Positions 8,358 to 16,702 of a stretch of 64,000 bases of DNA are shown piece by piece; positions within the stretch are counted from its first letter, which is position 1, and each line of letters begins with the position of its first letter. The position numbers were made by a program, and so were the translations under genes. The stretch covers positions 310,001-374,000 of the forward strand of contig NC_013740.1 in the NCBI RefSeq assembly GCF_000025305.1. The letters are read 5' to 3'. The stretch is from Acidaminococcus fermentans DSM 20731 (GTDB lineage Bacteria; Bacillota; Negativicutes; Acidaminococcales; Acidaminococcaceae). The notes below the pieces were generated by a model. It saw nothing but the letters and a program-made list of their open reading frames with translations, was not told the DNA's origin and did no database searches.

Positions 8358-9209
8358 ATGAATACGGGAAAACTGAAAAAATGGCTGGTAATCGGATTGG
8401 CAGCGGTGATGACCACCGCACTGGTGGCAGGCTGCGGAAGTGATTCCGGCAAAAGTACGGACAAGGGCGCTTCCACCAAAAAGGAACTGAAGTACAGCAA
8501 GTCCCAGGGACCGTACTCCGATCTGTTTGAAAAAGGCGTAAAGCCCATCCTGGAAAAGAAGGGTTACAAATTCGCAGGCAAGGATATGTCCGATCTGCTC
8601 CAGGCTGATATTGCCCTGAACGAAGGGGAAGTGGACTTCAACGTGGAACAGCATACGGCCTATATGGAAAACTTCAACAAGAAGCAGGGGGGCCATCTGG
8701 CGGCCATCACCCCCATTCCCACCGTTCCCGCCGGGATCTTCGCCGGGTCCAAGACCAGTCTGGATCAGGTGGCTGACGGGGATACGGTAGCCGTTCCCAA
8801 TGACGCGTCCAATACGGCCCGTGCCTATGCACTGCTGCAAAAGGCCGGCTGGATCAAACTGGATCCCAAGAAGGACCTGTCCACGGTGACCCAGCAGGAT
8901 ATCATCGAAAATCCCCATCACCTGAAATTCACGGAAATGAAATCCCTGAACATCCCGGCTGTCCGGAATGACTTCTCCTACATTGTGATCACCGGCGCCA
9001 TCATCTACAACGCCAAGATCGATCCGGCCACGGCCCTGATGAAGGAAGACATCCTGCTGCACCTGATGCTGCAGCTGGTGGTCCAGGACAAGAACAAGGA
9101 TGCCCAGTGGGCCAAGGATATTGCAGATGCCTACAAATCTGCGGAATTCCAGGAATACATGAAGAAAAACAACAAGGGTCTGTGGTTCGACCCCAATGCC
9201 AAGAAATAA
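8358..9209 (+). CDS. metQ: Substrate-binding lipoprotein, MetQ/NlpA family
   Basis: This is the extracytoplasmic binding protein of the importer. It has a signal peptide with lipobox LVAGC and predicted lipidated C26, then the NlpA-type fold (about residues 40-283). The KYSKSQGPYSDLFEKGVKPIL segment and the NDASNTARAYALLQKAGWIKL segment are typical of the family. Length (283 aa) is usual. The start follows GAGGGGG. It lies 21 bases after metI in the same operon. Confidence 0.93.
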   Translation: MNTGKLKKWLVIGLAAVMTTALVAGCGSDSGKSTDKGASTKKELKYSKSQGPYSDLFEKGVKPILEKKGYKFAGKDMSDLLQADIALNEGEVDFNVEQHTAYMENFNKKQGGHLAAITPIPTVPAGIFAGSKTSLDQVADGDTVAVPNDASNTARAYALLQKAGWIKLDPKKDLSTVTQQDIIENPHHLKFTEMKSLNIPAVRNDFSYIVITGAIIYNAKIDPATALMKEDILLHLMLQLVVQDKNKDAQWAKDIADAYKSAEFQEYMKKNNKGLWFDPNAKK

Positions 9210-9274
9210 TATGGTGCAGAAAAACCCCGGAGGCCCAGGCTGATGGGGTTTCCTGCTGAAAAGGAGACTTTGTG

Positions 9275-10450
9275 ATGGACGTAAAAGAACGGGTGGCAGC
9301 CCTTCAGCCGGAACTGGTCCGGCTGCGCCGCCATTTTCATGAAAAACCGGAACGGTCCTGGGAAGAATTCCAGACCCAGAAGGCCATTGAATCCTATCTG
9401 GATGCGCTGGGGATCCCCTATGTGGAATCCTGCAAATCCGGGGTGATCGCCACCCTGAAGGGACCCCACGCCTCGGACCGGATCATCGGAATCCGGGCGG
9501 ACATCGATGCCCTGCCCATTACGGAACTGGGGGATCCGGCGTACAAATCCCAGAACCCGGGAACCATGCATGCCTGCGGCCATGATACCCATATCACCAT
9601 CCTGCTGGGGGCTGCGAAGGTGCTGGCAGCCATGAAGGACCAGCTGACGGTGACCGTTCGGTTCCTGTTCCAGCCGGCGGAAGAGGAAATTGCCAACAGC
9701 GGGGCCGCCTACATGAAGGAAGAACCCCTGGTGAAGGAATGCGACCGGCTCATCGCCCTCCATATCTGGAGCAAGATCCCGGCAGGCTGGGCCTCTCTCC
9801 GGTACGGTCCGGTGATGAGCGCAGCGGATACTTTTGACGTGACGGTGGAAGGCAGGGGAGGCCATGGAGCCCTGCCCCATCAGACCGTGGATCCCATTGT
9901 GGCCGGGGCTGAATTCGTAACGGCCCTCCAGACCGTAGTGAGCCGGGAAGTGAATCCCCTGGAACCGGCGGTGCTCAGCATCACCCAGTTCCAGGGCGGC
10001 ACCACCAGTAATGTGATCCCTGGAGAAGCCCATCTGGCCGGTACGGCACGGACGTTCAGCAAGGAACTCCGGGATGCCTATCCCGGGATCCTGGAACGGG
10101 TGGCCCAGGGAGTGAGTACGGCCACCCGGGCCAAACTGCGGACCGTGTATCATTTCGGACCGCCGCCCATGATCAACGACAAAGCCTGTGTGGATACGGG
10201 CCGGAAAGCCTGCGCCAAAGTCTTTGCCCCGGACAAGCTGGTGGACTGGGAACTCCAGATGGGGGGAGAAGATTTCGCCAAGTACAGCAATCCCAAATGC
10301 CTGCTGCTGCTGGGCGGGGGCTTTGCTGACGAAGACCGCCGGTATCCCCAGCACAGCCCCTATTTCGACATCGATGAAAAGGCCCTGGGCCTGGGGGTGG
10401 AATACTTCGTCCAGTATGTGCTGGAATGGGAGAAGGAATTGAAGAAATAA
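9275..10450 (+). CDS. M20 family metal-dependent amidohydrolase
   Basis: This belongs to the M20 amidohydrolases that remove acyl groups from amino acids (relatives of hippurate hydrolase and YxeP/SndA). Motifs: GIRADIDALPI (near residue 68), MHACGHDTH (near 98) and FQPAEE (near 132), the binuclear metal site and catalytic glutamates. The 391-aa length is normal. ATG at 9275 lies eight bases after AAGGAG. No T-run terminator separates it from metQ, so it may be the fourth gene of that operon. An N-acyl-cysteine or N-acyl-methionine derivative would fit as substrate; this is inference. Confidence 0.85.
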   Translation: MDVKERVAALQPELVRLRRHFHEKPERSWEEFQTQKAIESYLDALGIPYVESCKSGVIATLKGPHASDRIIGIRADIDALPITELGDPAYKSQNPGTMHACGHDTHITILLGAAKVLAAMKDQLTVTVRFLFQPAEEEIANSGAAYMKEEPLVKECDRLIALHIWSKIPAGWASLRYGPVMSAADTFDVTVEGRGGHGALPHQTVDPIVAGAEFVTALQTVVSREVNPLEPAVLSITQFQGGTTSNVIPGEAHLAGTARTFSKELRDAYPGILERVAQGVSTATRAKLRTVYHFGPPPMINDKACVDTGRKACAKVFAPDKLVDWELQMGGEDFAKYSNPKCLLLLGGGFADEDRRYPQHSPYFDIDEKALGLGVEYFVQYVLEWEKELKK

Positions 10451-10522
10451 GAGAATTGGAGTAAAATAAGAAGACTGTTCCGTCAGGGGGCAGTCTTCAA
10501 GTGTCTTAAGAAAGGAAGGCGG

Positions 10523-10981
10523 ATGATGCAGCCATATCTGATCCTTGGATTTATGATCGTCCTGGGCTATCTGGCCCACAATCTGACTGTATCCTATGCA
10601 GCCGGGCTTCTGGTTCTCATGAAGCTGGTGCTGCCGGAGGAAAAATTGATGTATTTCAGCAGCCACGGCGTGAACTGGGGCATTATCCTGCTGATGGCGG
10701 CTTTGATGGTGCCCATCGCCACGGGCAAGATCGGCCTTTCTGAAACCCTGGGGGTGTTCAGGAACCCCATGGGAATCGCATCCCTGGTCATCGGCGCCCT
10801 GGTAGCGCTGTTGGGGCGCTGGGGCGTGGATCTGATGGGAGAAGATCCGGAAGTGGTGGCGGCCATGCTCATCGGGACCATCATCGGGGTATTCCTGTTC
10901 AAGGGGGTGCCTGTAGGCCCCATGATCGCCAGTGGCCTGCTGTACTGTCTGATGAAACTGATGCATCTGTTCTTCCATTAA
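10523..10981 (+). CDS. UPF0756 (DUF441) membrane protein
   Basis: A 152-aa protein of the UPF0756/DUF441 (YeaL-like) family, whose function is unknown. About five hydrophobic segments fill nearly the whole chain, and the glycine-rich segment FLFKGVPVGPMIASGLLY near the C-terminus is typical. Two consecutive ATG codons (10523 and 10526) follow AAGGAAGG; either could start. Two hairpins follow. Confidence 0.85.
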   Translation: MMQPYLILGFMIVLGYLAHNLTVSYAAGLLVLMKLVLPEEKLMYFSSHGVNWGIILLMAALMVPIATGKIGLSETLGVFRNPMGIASLVIGALVALLGRWGVDLMGEDPEVVAAMLIGTIIGVFLFKGVPVGPMIASGLLYCLMKLMHLFFH

Positions 10982-11022
10982 AAAAAGGCACTGTGAAAAA
11001 ATCATCCACAGTGCCTTTTTTT
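10981..11022 (+). terminator. Terminator after the UPF0756 gene
   Basis: AAAAAAGGCACTGTG pairs with CACAGTGCCTTTTTT around a loop near 10996-11006. A-run and T-run make it usable in both directions. The CTGTG core relates it to the TGTGAA hairpin family. Confidence 0.9.
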
Positions 11023-11049
11023 CGCTAGCGTCAGCTGGCTTCCATCGGC

Positions 11050-11077
11050 TAGTGACTAGAGACTAGAGACTAGTGAC
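11050..11077. repeat. Heptamer array 1 (four 7-bp units)
   Basis: Four head-to-tail 7-base units fill exactly 28 bases: TAGTGAC at both ends and TAGAGAC twice in the middle. The array abuts a hairpin at 11078. Not coding. Confidence 0.85.
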
Positions 11078-11116
11078 GGGGTGTGAAAAGCATTTTTTCA
11101 CACCCCCCTTTTTGTT
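11078..11116 (+). terminator. TGTGAA-family hairpin with T-run
   Basis: GGGGTGTGAAAA pairs with TTTTCACACCCC around a short loop, followed by CCTTTTTG. The T-run is on the plus side, so it serves rightward transcription. It lies between converging genes, and nothing comparable is seen for the leftward flavodoxin transcript. Confidence 0.75.
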
Positions 11117-11118
11117 TT

Positions 11119-11541
11119 TTATGCCAGCGCCTCTCCCAGTGCCCTGCATTGGGCCAGGGCTTCATCGTCCGGGGCATTGTTGGCCATGACCGGATCGGCG
11201 GCCAGCACGGCGCCTTCTCCTTCCGCCTCGGCTTTCCAGTTGTCCATCCATTCCCCGCTGCCCCAGCCGTAAGAGCCGAACAGGGCGATTTTTTTGCCTT
11301 TCAGGCTGCCTTTGACCTCATCCCACATGGGCTGGAATTCTCCTTCTTCCAGGACTTCCGCCCCCATGGCCGGGCAGCCGAAAGCAATGGCATCGTATTT
11401 GCTCACTTCGCCGGCGGAAAAGGCGGAAGCACCGTATTCCACCACCTCAGCTCCTTTTCCTTTGGCCCCTTCTTCCACAGCCTTGGCCATGGCTTCCGTA
11501 TTGCCGGTCCCGCTCCAGAACACCACTGCGATTTTGCTCAT
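11119..11541 (-). CDS. Flavodoxin
   Basis: A short-chain FMN electron carrier replacing ferredoxin under iron limitation in many anaerobes. The 140-aa protein has the phosphate-binding loop SGTGNTEAMA (residues 10-19), CPAMGAEVLEEGEF at the first FMN loop, and LFGSYGWGSGEWMD at the second. These segments closely resemble Megasphaera elsdenii flavodoxin (recognised from memory). It is the second gene of a minus-strand pair with the DUF3793 gene. The 26-bp palindrome upstream of the pair may control it. Confidence 0.93.
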   Translation of the reverse strand: MSKIAVVFWSGTGNTEAMAKAVEEGAKGKGAEVVEYGASAFSAGEVSKYDAIAFGCPAMGAEVLEEGEFQPMWDEVKGSLKGKKIALFGSYGWGSGEWMDNWKAEAEGEGAVLAADPVMANNAPDDEALAQCRALGEALA

Positions 11542-11588
11542 GTTTTTTCATCCTTTCTGCCGTCGAAACGGCTTGAAGCATTTTTATT

Positions 11589-12152
11589 TTAAGCCACTGC
11601 CAGCCTGCTGAGGGGAGTCCCGGCGCAGTAGCAGCGCCAGTAGATCCGGGTGCATTTCTGGCATTTGGCAAAATAACAGGCGGCCCGTTCCCGGTTTCCG
11701 TAGGCCTTCCAACACCCGGAACAAACACCTTTGTCCCGGGGGGAGGCCATATAGGCTTTCACATCTTCCAGAGGATAGTCCAGCAGAATGCCGATTTCAT
11801 GGGGGAAGGGGTCCCGCCGTGCCAGGCGCAGGGCCATCTGGTCCAAAATCTCCTGACAGGTGGTACTCCCATAGCCCTGGCGTTTCAGGAAGGATCTGCT
11901 TTCCGGATCCTGGAGAAGGATGCTGAGCCGGTGGGGGCGGTATACATACAGGAGGGCACTCTGCCGGATGCAGTCATAGCTCAGGACTTCCAGGCGGATT
12001 TCCTTGGGTTCCAGACTGCGGCGGATTTCCGCAATCTGGGCAAAAGGACTGTCTTCCGGGCGGAACACAAAGCGGAACAGGCTGGCGGCTTTCAGTCCGG
12101 TCAGGGTGGGTGCACACTGGCGCACCAGTTCTGTTTCCAGAGTAATGGTCAT
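11589..12152 (-). CDS. DUF3793 family protein
   Basis: A 187-aa protein I recognise as DUF3793, of unknown function, often found beside flavodoxin genes in Firmicutes (recalled association). It carries a segment PFPHEIGILLDYPLEDVKAYM and a cysteine-rich tail with seven cysteines (CSGCWKAYGN, CYFAKCQKC, CYC), suggesting metal or haem binding, though this is not shown. The start follows AAGGAGG. It lies 47 bases upstream of the flavodoxin gene on the same strand. Confidence 0.8.
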   Translation of the reverse strand: MTITLETELVRQCAPTLTGLKAASLFRFVFRPEDSPFAQIAEIRRSLEPKEIRLEVLSYDCIRQSALLYVYRPHRLSILLQDPESRSFLKRQGYGSTTCQEILDQMALRLARRDPFPHEIGILLDYPLEDVKAYMASPRDKGVCSGCWKAYGNRERAACYFAKCQKCTRIYWRCYCAGTPLSRLAVA

Positions 12153-12234
12153 GGGTGGAGCCTCCTTGGTATAAGTTAGTTAAAACTAATTTAAAATCAA
12201 ATAAAAAAGCATTGTATCGAAAAAATACAAGCCA

Positions 12235-12260
12235 ATTTAGTTAGTAATTACTAACTAAAT
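12235..12260. promoter_or_regulatory. 26-bp perfect palindrome, probable operator
   Basis: ATTTAGTTAGTAA is followed directly by its reverse complement TTACTAACTAAAT. A second imperfect site, TTAGTT-AA-AACTAA, lies at 12176-12189 next to the DUF3793 ribosome site. The region divides the minus-strand DUF3793-flavodoxin pair from the plus-strand exporter operon, so one regulator could act on both. No regulator gene is adjacent. Confidence 0.7.
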
Positions 12261-12307
12261 GCAGTATAACAGAAGTCGTGAGATTCTGCAACCCTTTTTT
12301 CTCCGTC

Positions 12308-12336
12308 TTGCCACAGGGAGTGTTTTAGGCTATAAT
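12308..12336 (+). promoter_or_regulatory. Promoter of the exporter operon
   Basis: TTGCCA (12308-12313), a 17-base spacer and a perfect TATAAT (12331-12336), about 58 bases before the first start codon. Confidence 0.8.
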
Positions 12337-12394
12337 GGATATATAATTAATCAGACGAATAATTATCTTACTGGTACAGATAGGAGCGATGGCC

Positions 12395-13924
12395 ATGAAA
12401 TGGTGGAAACCTGTGGTTGTGGGGCTTTCCCTGACCCTGGCACCCGGGCTGATGCAGCCGGCCCAGGCCGGGAAGAAGAACCCCCAGCCCAAAGCAGAAA
12501 AAATGCCTTCCTGGACGGAGCTGGCCCAGAAACATCCGGCGGCTTATGACCGGACCACACCGGAGACCTCTCTGACAGAACAGCAGCTGGCAGACTGGTG
12601 GAAGACCTTCCAGGATCCCAAACTGGATGCCCTGATCGATCTGTCCCTGAAGAACAACCGGGATCTTCAGGCGGCCCAGGCCCGGGTGGAAGAAGCCCGG
12701 GCCCAGCTGGGCATCAGCAAAGGGGAAGCCCTGCCCTGGCTGAACCTGGGAGGGACCTATGGCCGTTATGAAGCCCCCCGGGGGATCAATGACAAAATCA
12801 GCGGTATGAGTCCCTATCCCGGGGTCATCAATCCCCCCGACCGGAATTCTTCCGTGGCCGGGCTGGGCATCGATGCCTCCTGGGAACCGGATTTCTTTGG
12901 CCGGCTGAAAGCCAGGAAGCAGAGTGCCGCCCACAATCTGGCAGCCCAGCATGCGGCCCTTTACAGCACCTGGGTGACCCTCAGTGCGGAAACGGCCCTC
13001 AACTATGTATCTCTCCGGACCCTTCAGCAGGATCTGGATCTTCTGGAACGGCATGCCGCCCTGGAAGGGGAAAAGGCGGATCTGCTCCAGACCAACTACC
13101 AGGCGGGACTGATCAGTGCCTATCCCCTGGAAGCCATGCGGACCCAGGAACAGAACACCCGGGCGGAAATCCCCAGGACCCGGCAGGCCATCCAGGAAAC
13201 CCTCACCCGGCTGTCCATTCTGACGGGAACGGAACCGGGTCAGCTGAATGATTTTCTGGATCCGGAAGATCTGCCGGAAATCGATCCGGAACTGTACCAT
13301 GCCATTCCGGCCAACCTGATGCGCCAGCGTCCGGATATCCGGGCCGCGGAAGAACGGCTGGAGGCCCAGATCGCCCGGACCAAAGAAGCACGGGCTGAGC
13401 TGAAGCCCCGGTTCACCCTGGGCGGATTCCTGGGTCTGATTACCCTGGGCGGAGGGAATCTGTTCGGGTCCGGGGCCCGTTCCTTTGCCATTGCTCCTTC
13501 CTTCACCTTTCCCCTGTTCCATGGAGGGCAGCTGCGGCAGAATGTGAAGCTGCAGGATGCCCGGGCCAGGGAATATCAGGCCCAGTATGAAAATACGGTA
13601 CTGAAGGCGGCCGGAGAAGTCCAGGACGCCATGACCGGCATCGTCCAGGAAAAAGAGCGGAAGGACAAGCTGAGTGCCGGGGTGGACAACGCCCAGGGAG
13701 CCTTTGACCTGGCGGAAAACCGGTTCCAGGCGGGACTCAGTGATTACCAGCCGGTGCTGGACAGCGAACGGACCCTGCTGACCATGAAACGGCAGGAGAA
13801 CCGGAGCCGGGGCCAGGAACTGGCGGATCTGATCCATCTGTACAAAGCCCTGGGCGGCGGCTGGAAACCTTTGTCGGACGGGGAACAGGCAGAAATCAGC
13901 AGGGCAGAAGGGAAGGGTAAATGA
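12395..13924 (+). CDS. TolC/NodT-type outer membrane efflux protein
   Basis: This is the outer-membrane channel of a tripartite exporter. The 509-aa protein has a signal peptide (MKWWKPVVVGLSLTLAPG, cleavage likely after AQA) and two outer-membrane-efflux repeats (about residues 85-270 and 295-485). LDALIDLSLKNNRDLQAAQARVEEARAQLG and LRQRPDIRAAE-like segments are typical of RND-associated channels. It lacks the NodT lipobox cysteine. The ATG at 12395 is eight bases after AGGAG; the ATG at 12389 is too close. It overlaps the adaptor gene by four bases. Confidence 0.9.
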   Translation: MKWWKPVVVGLSLTLAPGLMQPAQAGKKNPQPKAEKMPSWTELAQKHPAAYDRTTPETSLTEQQLADWWKTFQDPKLDALIDLSLKNNRDLQAAQARVEEARAQLGISKGEALPWLNLGGTYGRYEAPRGINDKISGMSPYPGVINPPDRNSSVAGLGIDASWEPDFFGRLKARKQSAAHNLAAQHAALYSTWVTLSAETALNYVSLRTLQQDLDLLERHAALEGEKADLLQTNYQAGLISAYPLEAMRTQEQNTRAEIPRTRQAIQETLTRLSILTGTEPGQLNDFLDPEDLPEIDPELYHAIPANLMRQRPDIRAAEERLEAQIARTKEARAELKPRFTLGGFLGLITLGGGNLFGSGARSFAIAPSFTFPLFHGGQLRQNVKLQDARAREYQAQYENTVLKAAGEVQDAMTGIVQEKERKDKLSAGVDNAQGAFDLAENRFQAGLSDYQPVLDSERTLLTMKRQENRSRGQELADLIHLYKALGGGWKPLSDGEQAEISRAEGKGK

Positions 13925-14961
13925 TGGCATTCTGGAACACACTTTTGCAGGATAAAAAGAAACTGGCGGCAGCGGTGGCCGTAGTGGTACTGGCCTGCGG
14001 GCTGGGGGGCTACGGGTATCAGCAGTACCAGGCCAAAAAGGCGGCCCGGCAGCTGACGCTCTACGGAAATGTGGATGTACGGGAAGTGGCGGTGGCCTTC
14101 CGGGAAAGTGACCGGATTGCAGAAGAACTGGTGGAAGAAGGGGACAAGGTCAAAAAGGGCCAGGTGCTGGCCCGGCTGGATACGGAAGAACTGAAGATCA
14201 AGAAGAGCAAGCTCCAGGCCCAGATTGCCGCCCAGCAGAGCGTGGTGGACAAACTCCACAACGGAACCCGGGCAGAAGATCTGGAGGCGGCCCGGGCCAA
14301 GGCCGATGAAGCGGCGGCCCAGGCCGACCAGGCCCGGCAGGACCTGGCACGGGTGGAGAATGCCTTTGCCTCTTCCCAGGGGAAATCCGTCAGCAAACAG
14401 GACCGGGATGCGGCCCGGACCAAGGTGGATGTGACGGCAGCCCAGGCGGAAGCAGCCCGGCAGGAATACGAAAAGGCCCAGGCCGGTCCCCGGGATGAAG
14501 ATGTGGCCGGCGGAGAAGCCCAGCTGAAAGCTCTCCAGGAAGATGCCAAACACATCGATTACCTGCTGAGCCAGGCGGAACTCAAGGCGCCGGCGGACGG
14601 GGTCATCCGGTCCCGGCTGCTGGAAGTGGGGGATATGGCTTCTCCCCAGAAACCGGTGTTCAAACTGTCTCTCAATGACAAAAAATGGGTCCGGGTCTAT
14701 GTAAGCGAAAAGGATCTGGGACGGATCTATGAAGGGATGAAGGCCCGGGTCTATACGGACAGCCACCCCAAGAATCCCATTGAAGGGCAGATCGGCTATA
14801 TTTCCTCTACGGCGGAATTCACCCCCAAGACGGTCCAGACCACGGAGCTGCGTACTTCCCTGCTGTACGAAGTCCGTGTCTATGTGACCGATCCGGACAA
14901 TGTGCTGCGGATGGGGATGCCCGCCACCGTGAAGATCGACACGGAGCAGAGCCATGACTGA
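13921..14961 (+). CDS. HlyD-family periplasmic adaptor (YbhG-like)
   Basis: This membrane-fusion protein links an inner-membrane ABC transporter to the outer-membrane channel. The 346-aa protein has one N-terminal span (about residues 13-33), a lipoyl-like half motif (VEEGDKVKKGQVLARLD), a long alanine-rich coiled coil (about 90-210), and a beta-barrel part. The C-terminal STAEFTPKTVQTTELRTSLL is very like YbhG. It overlaps the genes on both sides by a few bases, so the operon is translationally coupled. Confidence 0.9.
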   Translation: MMAFWNTLLQDKKKLAAAVAVVVLACGLGGYGYQQYQAKKAARQLTLYGNVDVREVAVAFRESDRIAEELVEEGDKVKKGQVLARLDTEELKIKKSKLQAQIAAQQSVVDKLHNGTRAEDLEAARAKADEAAAQADQARQDLARVENAFASSQGKSVSKQDRDAARTKVDVTAAQAEAARQEYEKAQAGPRDEDVAGGEAQLKALQEDAKHIDYLLSQAELKAPADGVIRSRLLEVGDMASPQKPVFKLSLNDKKWVRVYVSEKDLGRIYEGMKARVYTDSHPKNPIEGQIGYISSTAEFTPKTVQTTELRTSLLYEVRVYVTDPDNVLRMGMPATVKIDTEQSHD

Positions 14962-16702
14962 ATGGGTGGTCCAGGCTGAAAAGCTGGACAAACTCTTTGA
15001 TGACAAGCAGGGAAAGGCCCATGCGCTGAAACAGGTGGATTTCCTGGCCAAAAAAGGAAAAATGACCGCCCTGATCGGTCCTGACGGAGCCGGCAAGACC
15101 ACCACCATGCGTCTGATCTGCGGTCTGATGGATCCCACGGGAGGAAGCCTGAAGGTGCTGGGGCTGGATTCGGTGAAGGACGCTTCGGAAATCCAGTCCC
15201 GGATCAGTTACATGCCCCAGAAATTCGGCCTCTATGAAGACCTGACCATCCAGGAGAACATGGATCTGTATGCGGATCTTCACGGGGTTCCGGATGACGT
15301 GCGGAAAACCCGGTTTGCCAAACTCCTGGACATGACCGGTCTGGCCCCTTTTACCGGACGGCTGGCCGGGAAACTGTCCGGGGGCATGAAGCAGAAACTG
15401 GGACTGGCCTGTACCCTGGTCCGGTCTCCGGATCTGCTGCTCCTGGATGAACCCACCGTAGGGGTGGATCCCCTGTCCCGGAAGGACCTGTGGATCATCA
15501 TCAACCAGATGGTCCAGGAGGAACATCTCAGCGTCATTGTCTGTACGGCCTATATGAATGAGGCGGCCATGTGCGATGAAGTCTATGTGCTCAACGAGGG
15601 GAACATCCTGTTCAACGGGACTCCGGAGGGCCTCAGCCAGGTGGCGGCGGGAAAGTGCTTTGAAGTGAATCCTCCTGCAGGACTGCCGTACCGGGTGCTC
15701 CAGGGATCTCTGCTGGATGACAAGGAGGAAATTATCGATGCGGTGCCCCAGAGCGGTACGGTGCGTTATATTGCCGCCCATCCGGGAACGGCGCTGCCGG
15801 CCCTGGAACGGTGGAATCTGGTGCCCAAAGCCGTGCCGCCCCGGGTGGAAGACGGGTTCATGATCCTCCTCCACCAGGCGGCCAACCTGGAAGAAAAACG
15901 GATTCCCCTGGCGCCCCTGGACAAAGTGCCTTCTGACCCCACCCAAAACGATATGAGCATCACCGTCAGGGATCTGGTGAAGAAATTCGGGGATTTCACG
16001 GCGGTGTCCCATACTTCCTTTGAAGTCCACAAAGGAGAGGTGTTCGGGCTCCTGGGTCCCAACGGGGCCGGCAAGACCACCACCTTCCGGATGCTCTGCG
16101 GTCTTTTGCCCGCTACCAGCGGGGTCCTCAGCGTGGCCGGAGAGAATCTGCGGACTGCCCGGACCCAGGCAAGAGCCAAAATCGGTTACGTGTCCCAGAA
16201 ATTTTCTCTCTACAGCAAGCTCAGCGTGCTGGAGAATCTCCAGTTCTACGGGGGGATCTACGGCCTGCCGCCCCGGAAACTGAAGGAGCGGATCCAGGCG
16301 GTGCTGGAGGAATTCCAGCTTACCGGCCAGGAAGCGCACAATGCCGGAGATCTGCCGGGAGGTTACAAACAGCGGCTGTCCATGGCCTGTGCCCTGCTCC
16401 AGGAACCGGAGATCCTGTTTCTGGATGAACCCACCAGCGGTATCGATCCCCTGGCCCGCCGGATGTTCTGGCGGCAGATCACGGACCTGGCCTGCCGGGG
16501 AGTCACCATCATCATTACCACCCACTTTATGGAAGAAGCGGAATACTGCGACCGGATCATGATCCAGGACCGGGGAAAATGCCTGGTGCTGGGGAGTCCC
16601 ACCCGGATCCGGGCGGATCTGGGGATGCCCGATGCCAATATGGATGATGTGTTCATCGAAATCGTCCATCGGGGACGGGGAGAGGAGGCGGCTGGATCAT
16701 GA
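14954..16702 (+). CDS. ABC exporter ATPase with two nucleotide-binding domains (YbhF-like)
   Basis: A 582-aa fusion of two ABC ATPase domains powers the two permeases that follow. Domain 1: Walker A GPDGAGKTT (residues 42-50), LSGGMKQKL, LLLLDEPTVGVDP. Domain 2: Walker A GPNGAGKTT (near 368), a changed signature LPGGYKQRL, and ILFLDEPTSGIDP. The LPGGY in place of LSGGQ may make one ATP site weaker. Length and order match YbhF. The ATGA overlap joins it to the adaptor gene. Confidence 0.92.
   Translation: MTEWVVQAEKLDKLFDDKQGKAHALKQVDFLAKKGKMTALIGPDGAGKTTTMRLICGLMDPTGGSLKVLGLDSVKDASEIQSRISYMPQKFGLYEDLTIQENMDLYADLHGVPDDVRKTRFAKLLDMTGLAPFTGRLAGKLSGGMKQKLGLACTLVRSPDLLLLDEPTVGVDPLSRKDLWIIINQMVQEEHLSVIVCTAYMNEAAMCDEVYVLNEGNILFNGTPEGLSQVAAGKCFEVNPPAGLPYRVLQGSLLDDKEEIIDAVPQSGTVRYIAAHPGTALPALERWNLVPKAVPPRVEDGFMILLHQAANLEEKRIPLAPLDKVPSDPTQNDMSITVRDLVKKFGDFTAVSHTSFEVHKGEVFGLLGPNGAGKTTTFRMLCGLLPATSGVLSVAGENLRTARTQARAKIGYVSQKFSLYSKLSVLENLQFYGGIYGLPPRKLKERIQAVLEEFQLTGQEAHNAGDLPGGYKQRLSMACALLQEPEILFLDEPTSGIDPLARRMFWRQITDLACRGVTIIITTHFMEEAEYCDRIMIQDRGKCLVLGSPTRIRADLGMPDANMDDVFIEIVHRGRGEEAAGS

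Noticed and set aside
11050-11077. CRISPR-like array
   Set aside because: The repeats are 7 bp without spacers; no cas genes are present anywhere in the window.
12368-13942. Very long minus-strand frames opposite the exporter and other GC-rich genes (also 14819-16669, 19063-21090, 51492-53843)
   Set aside because: They mirror high-GC codon bias of the true genes, show no family motifs, and overlap genes with clear domains.
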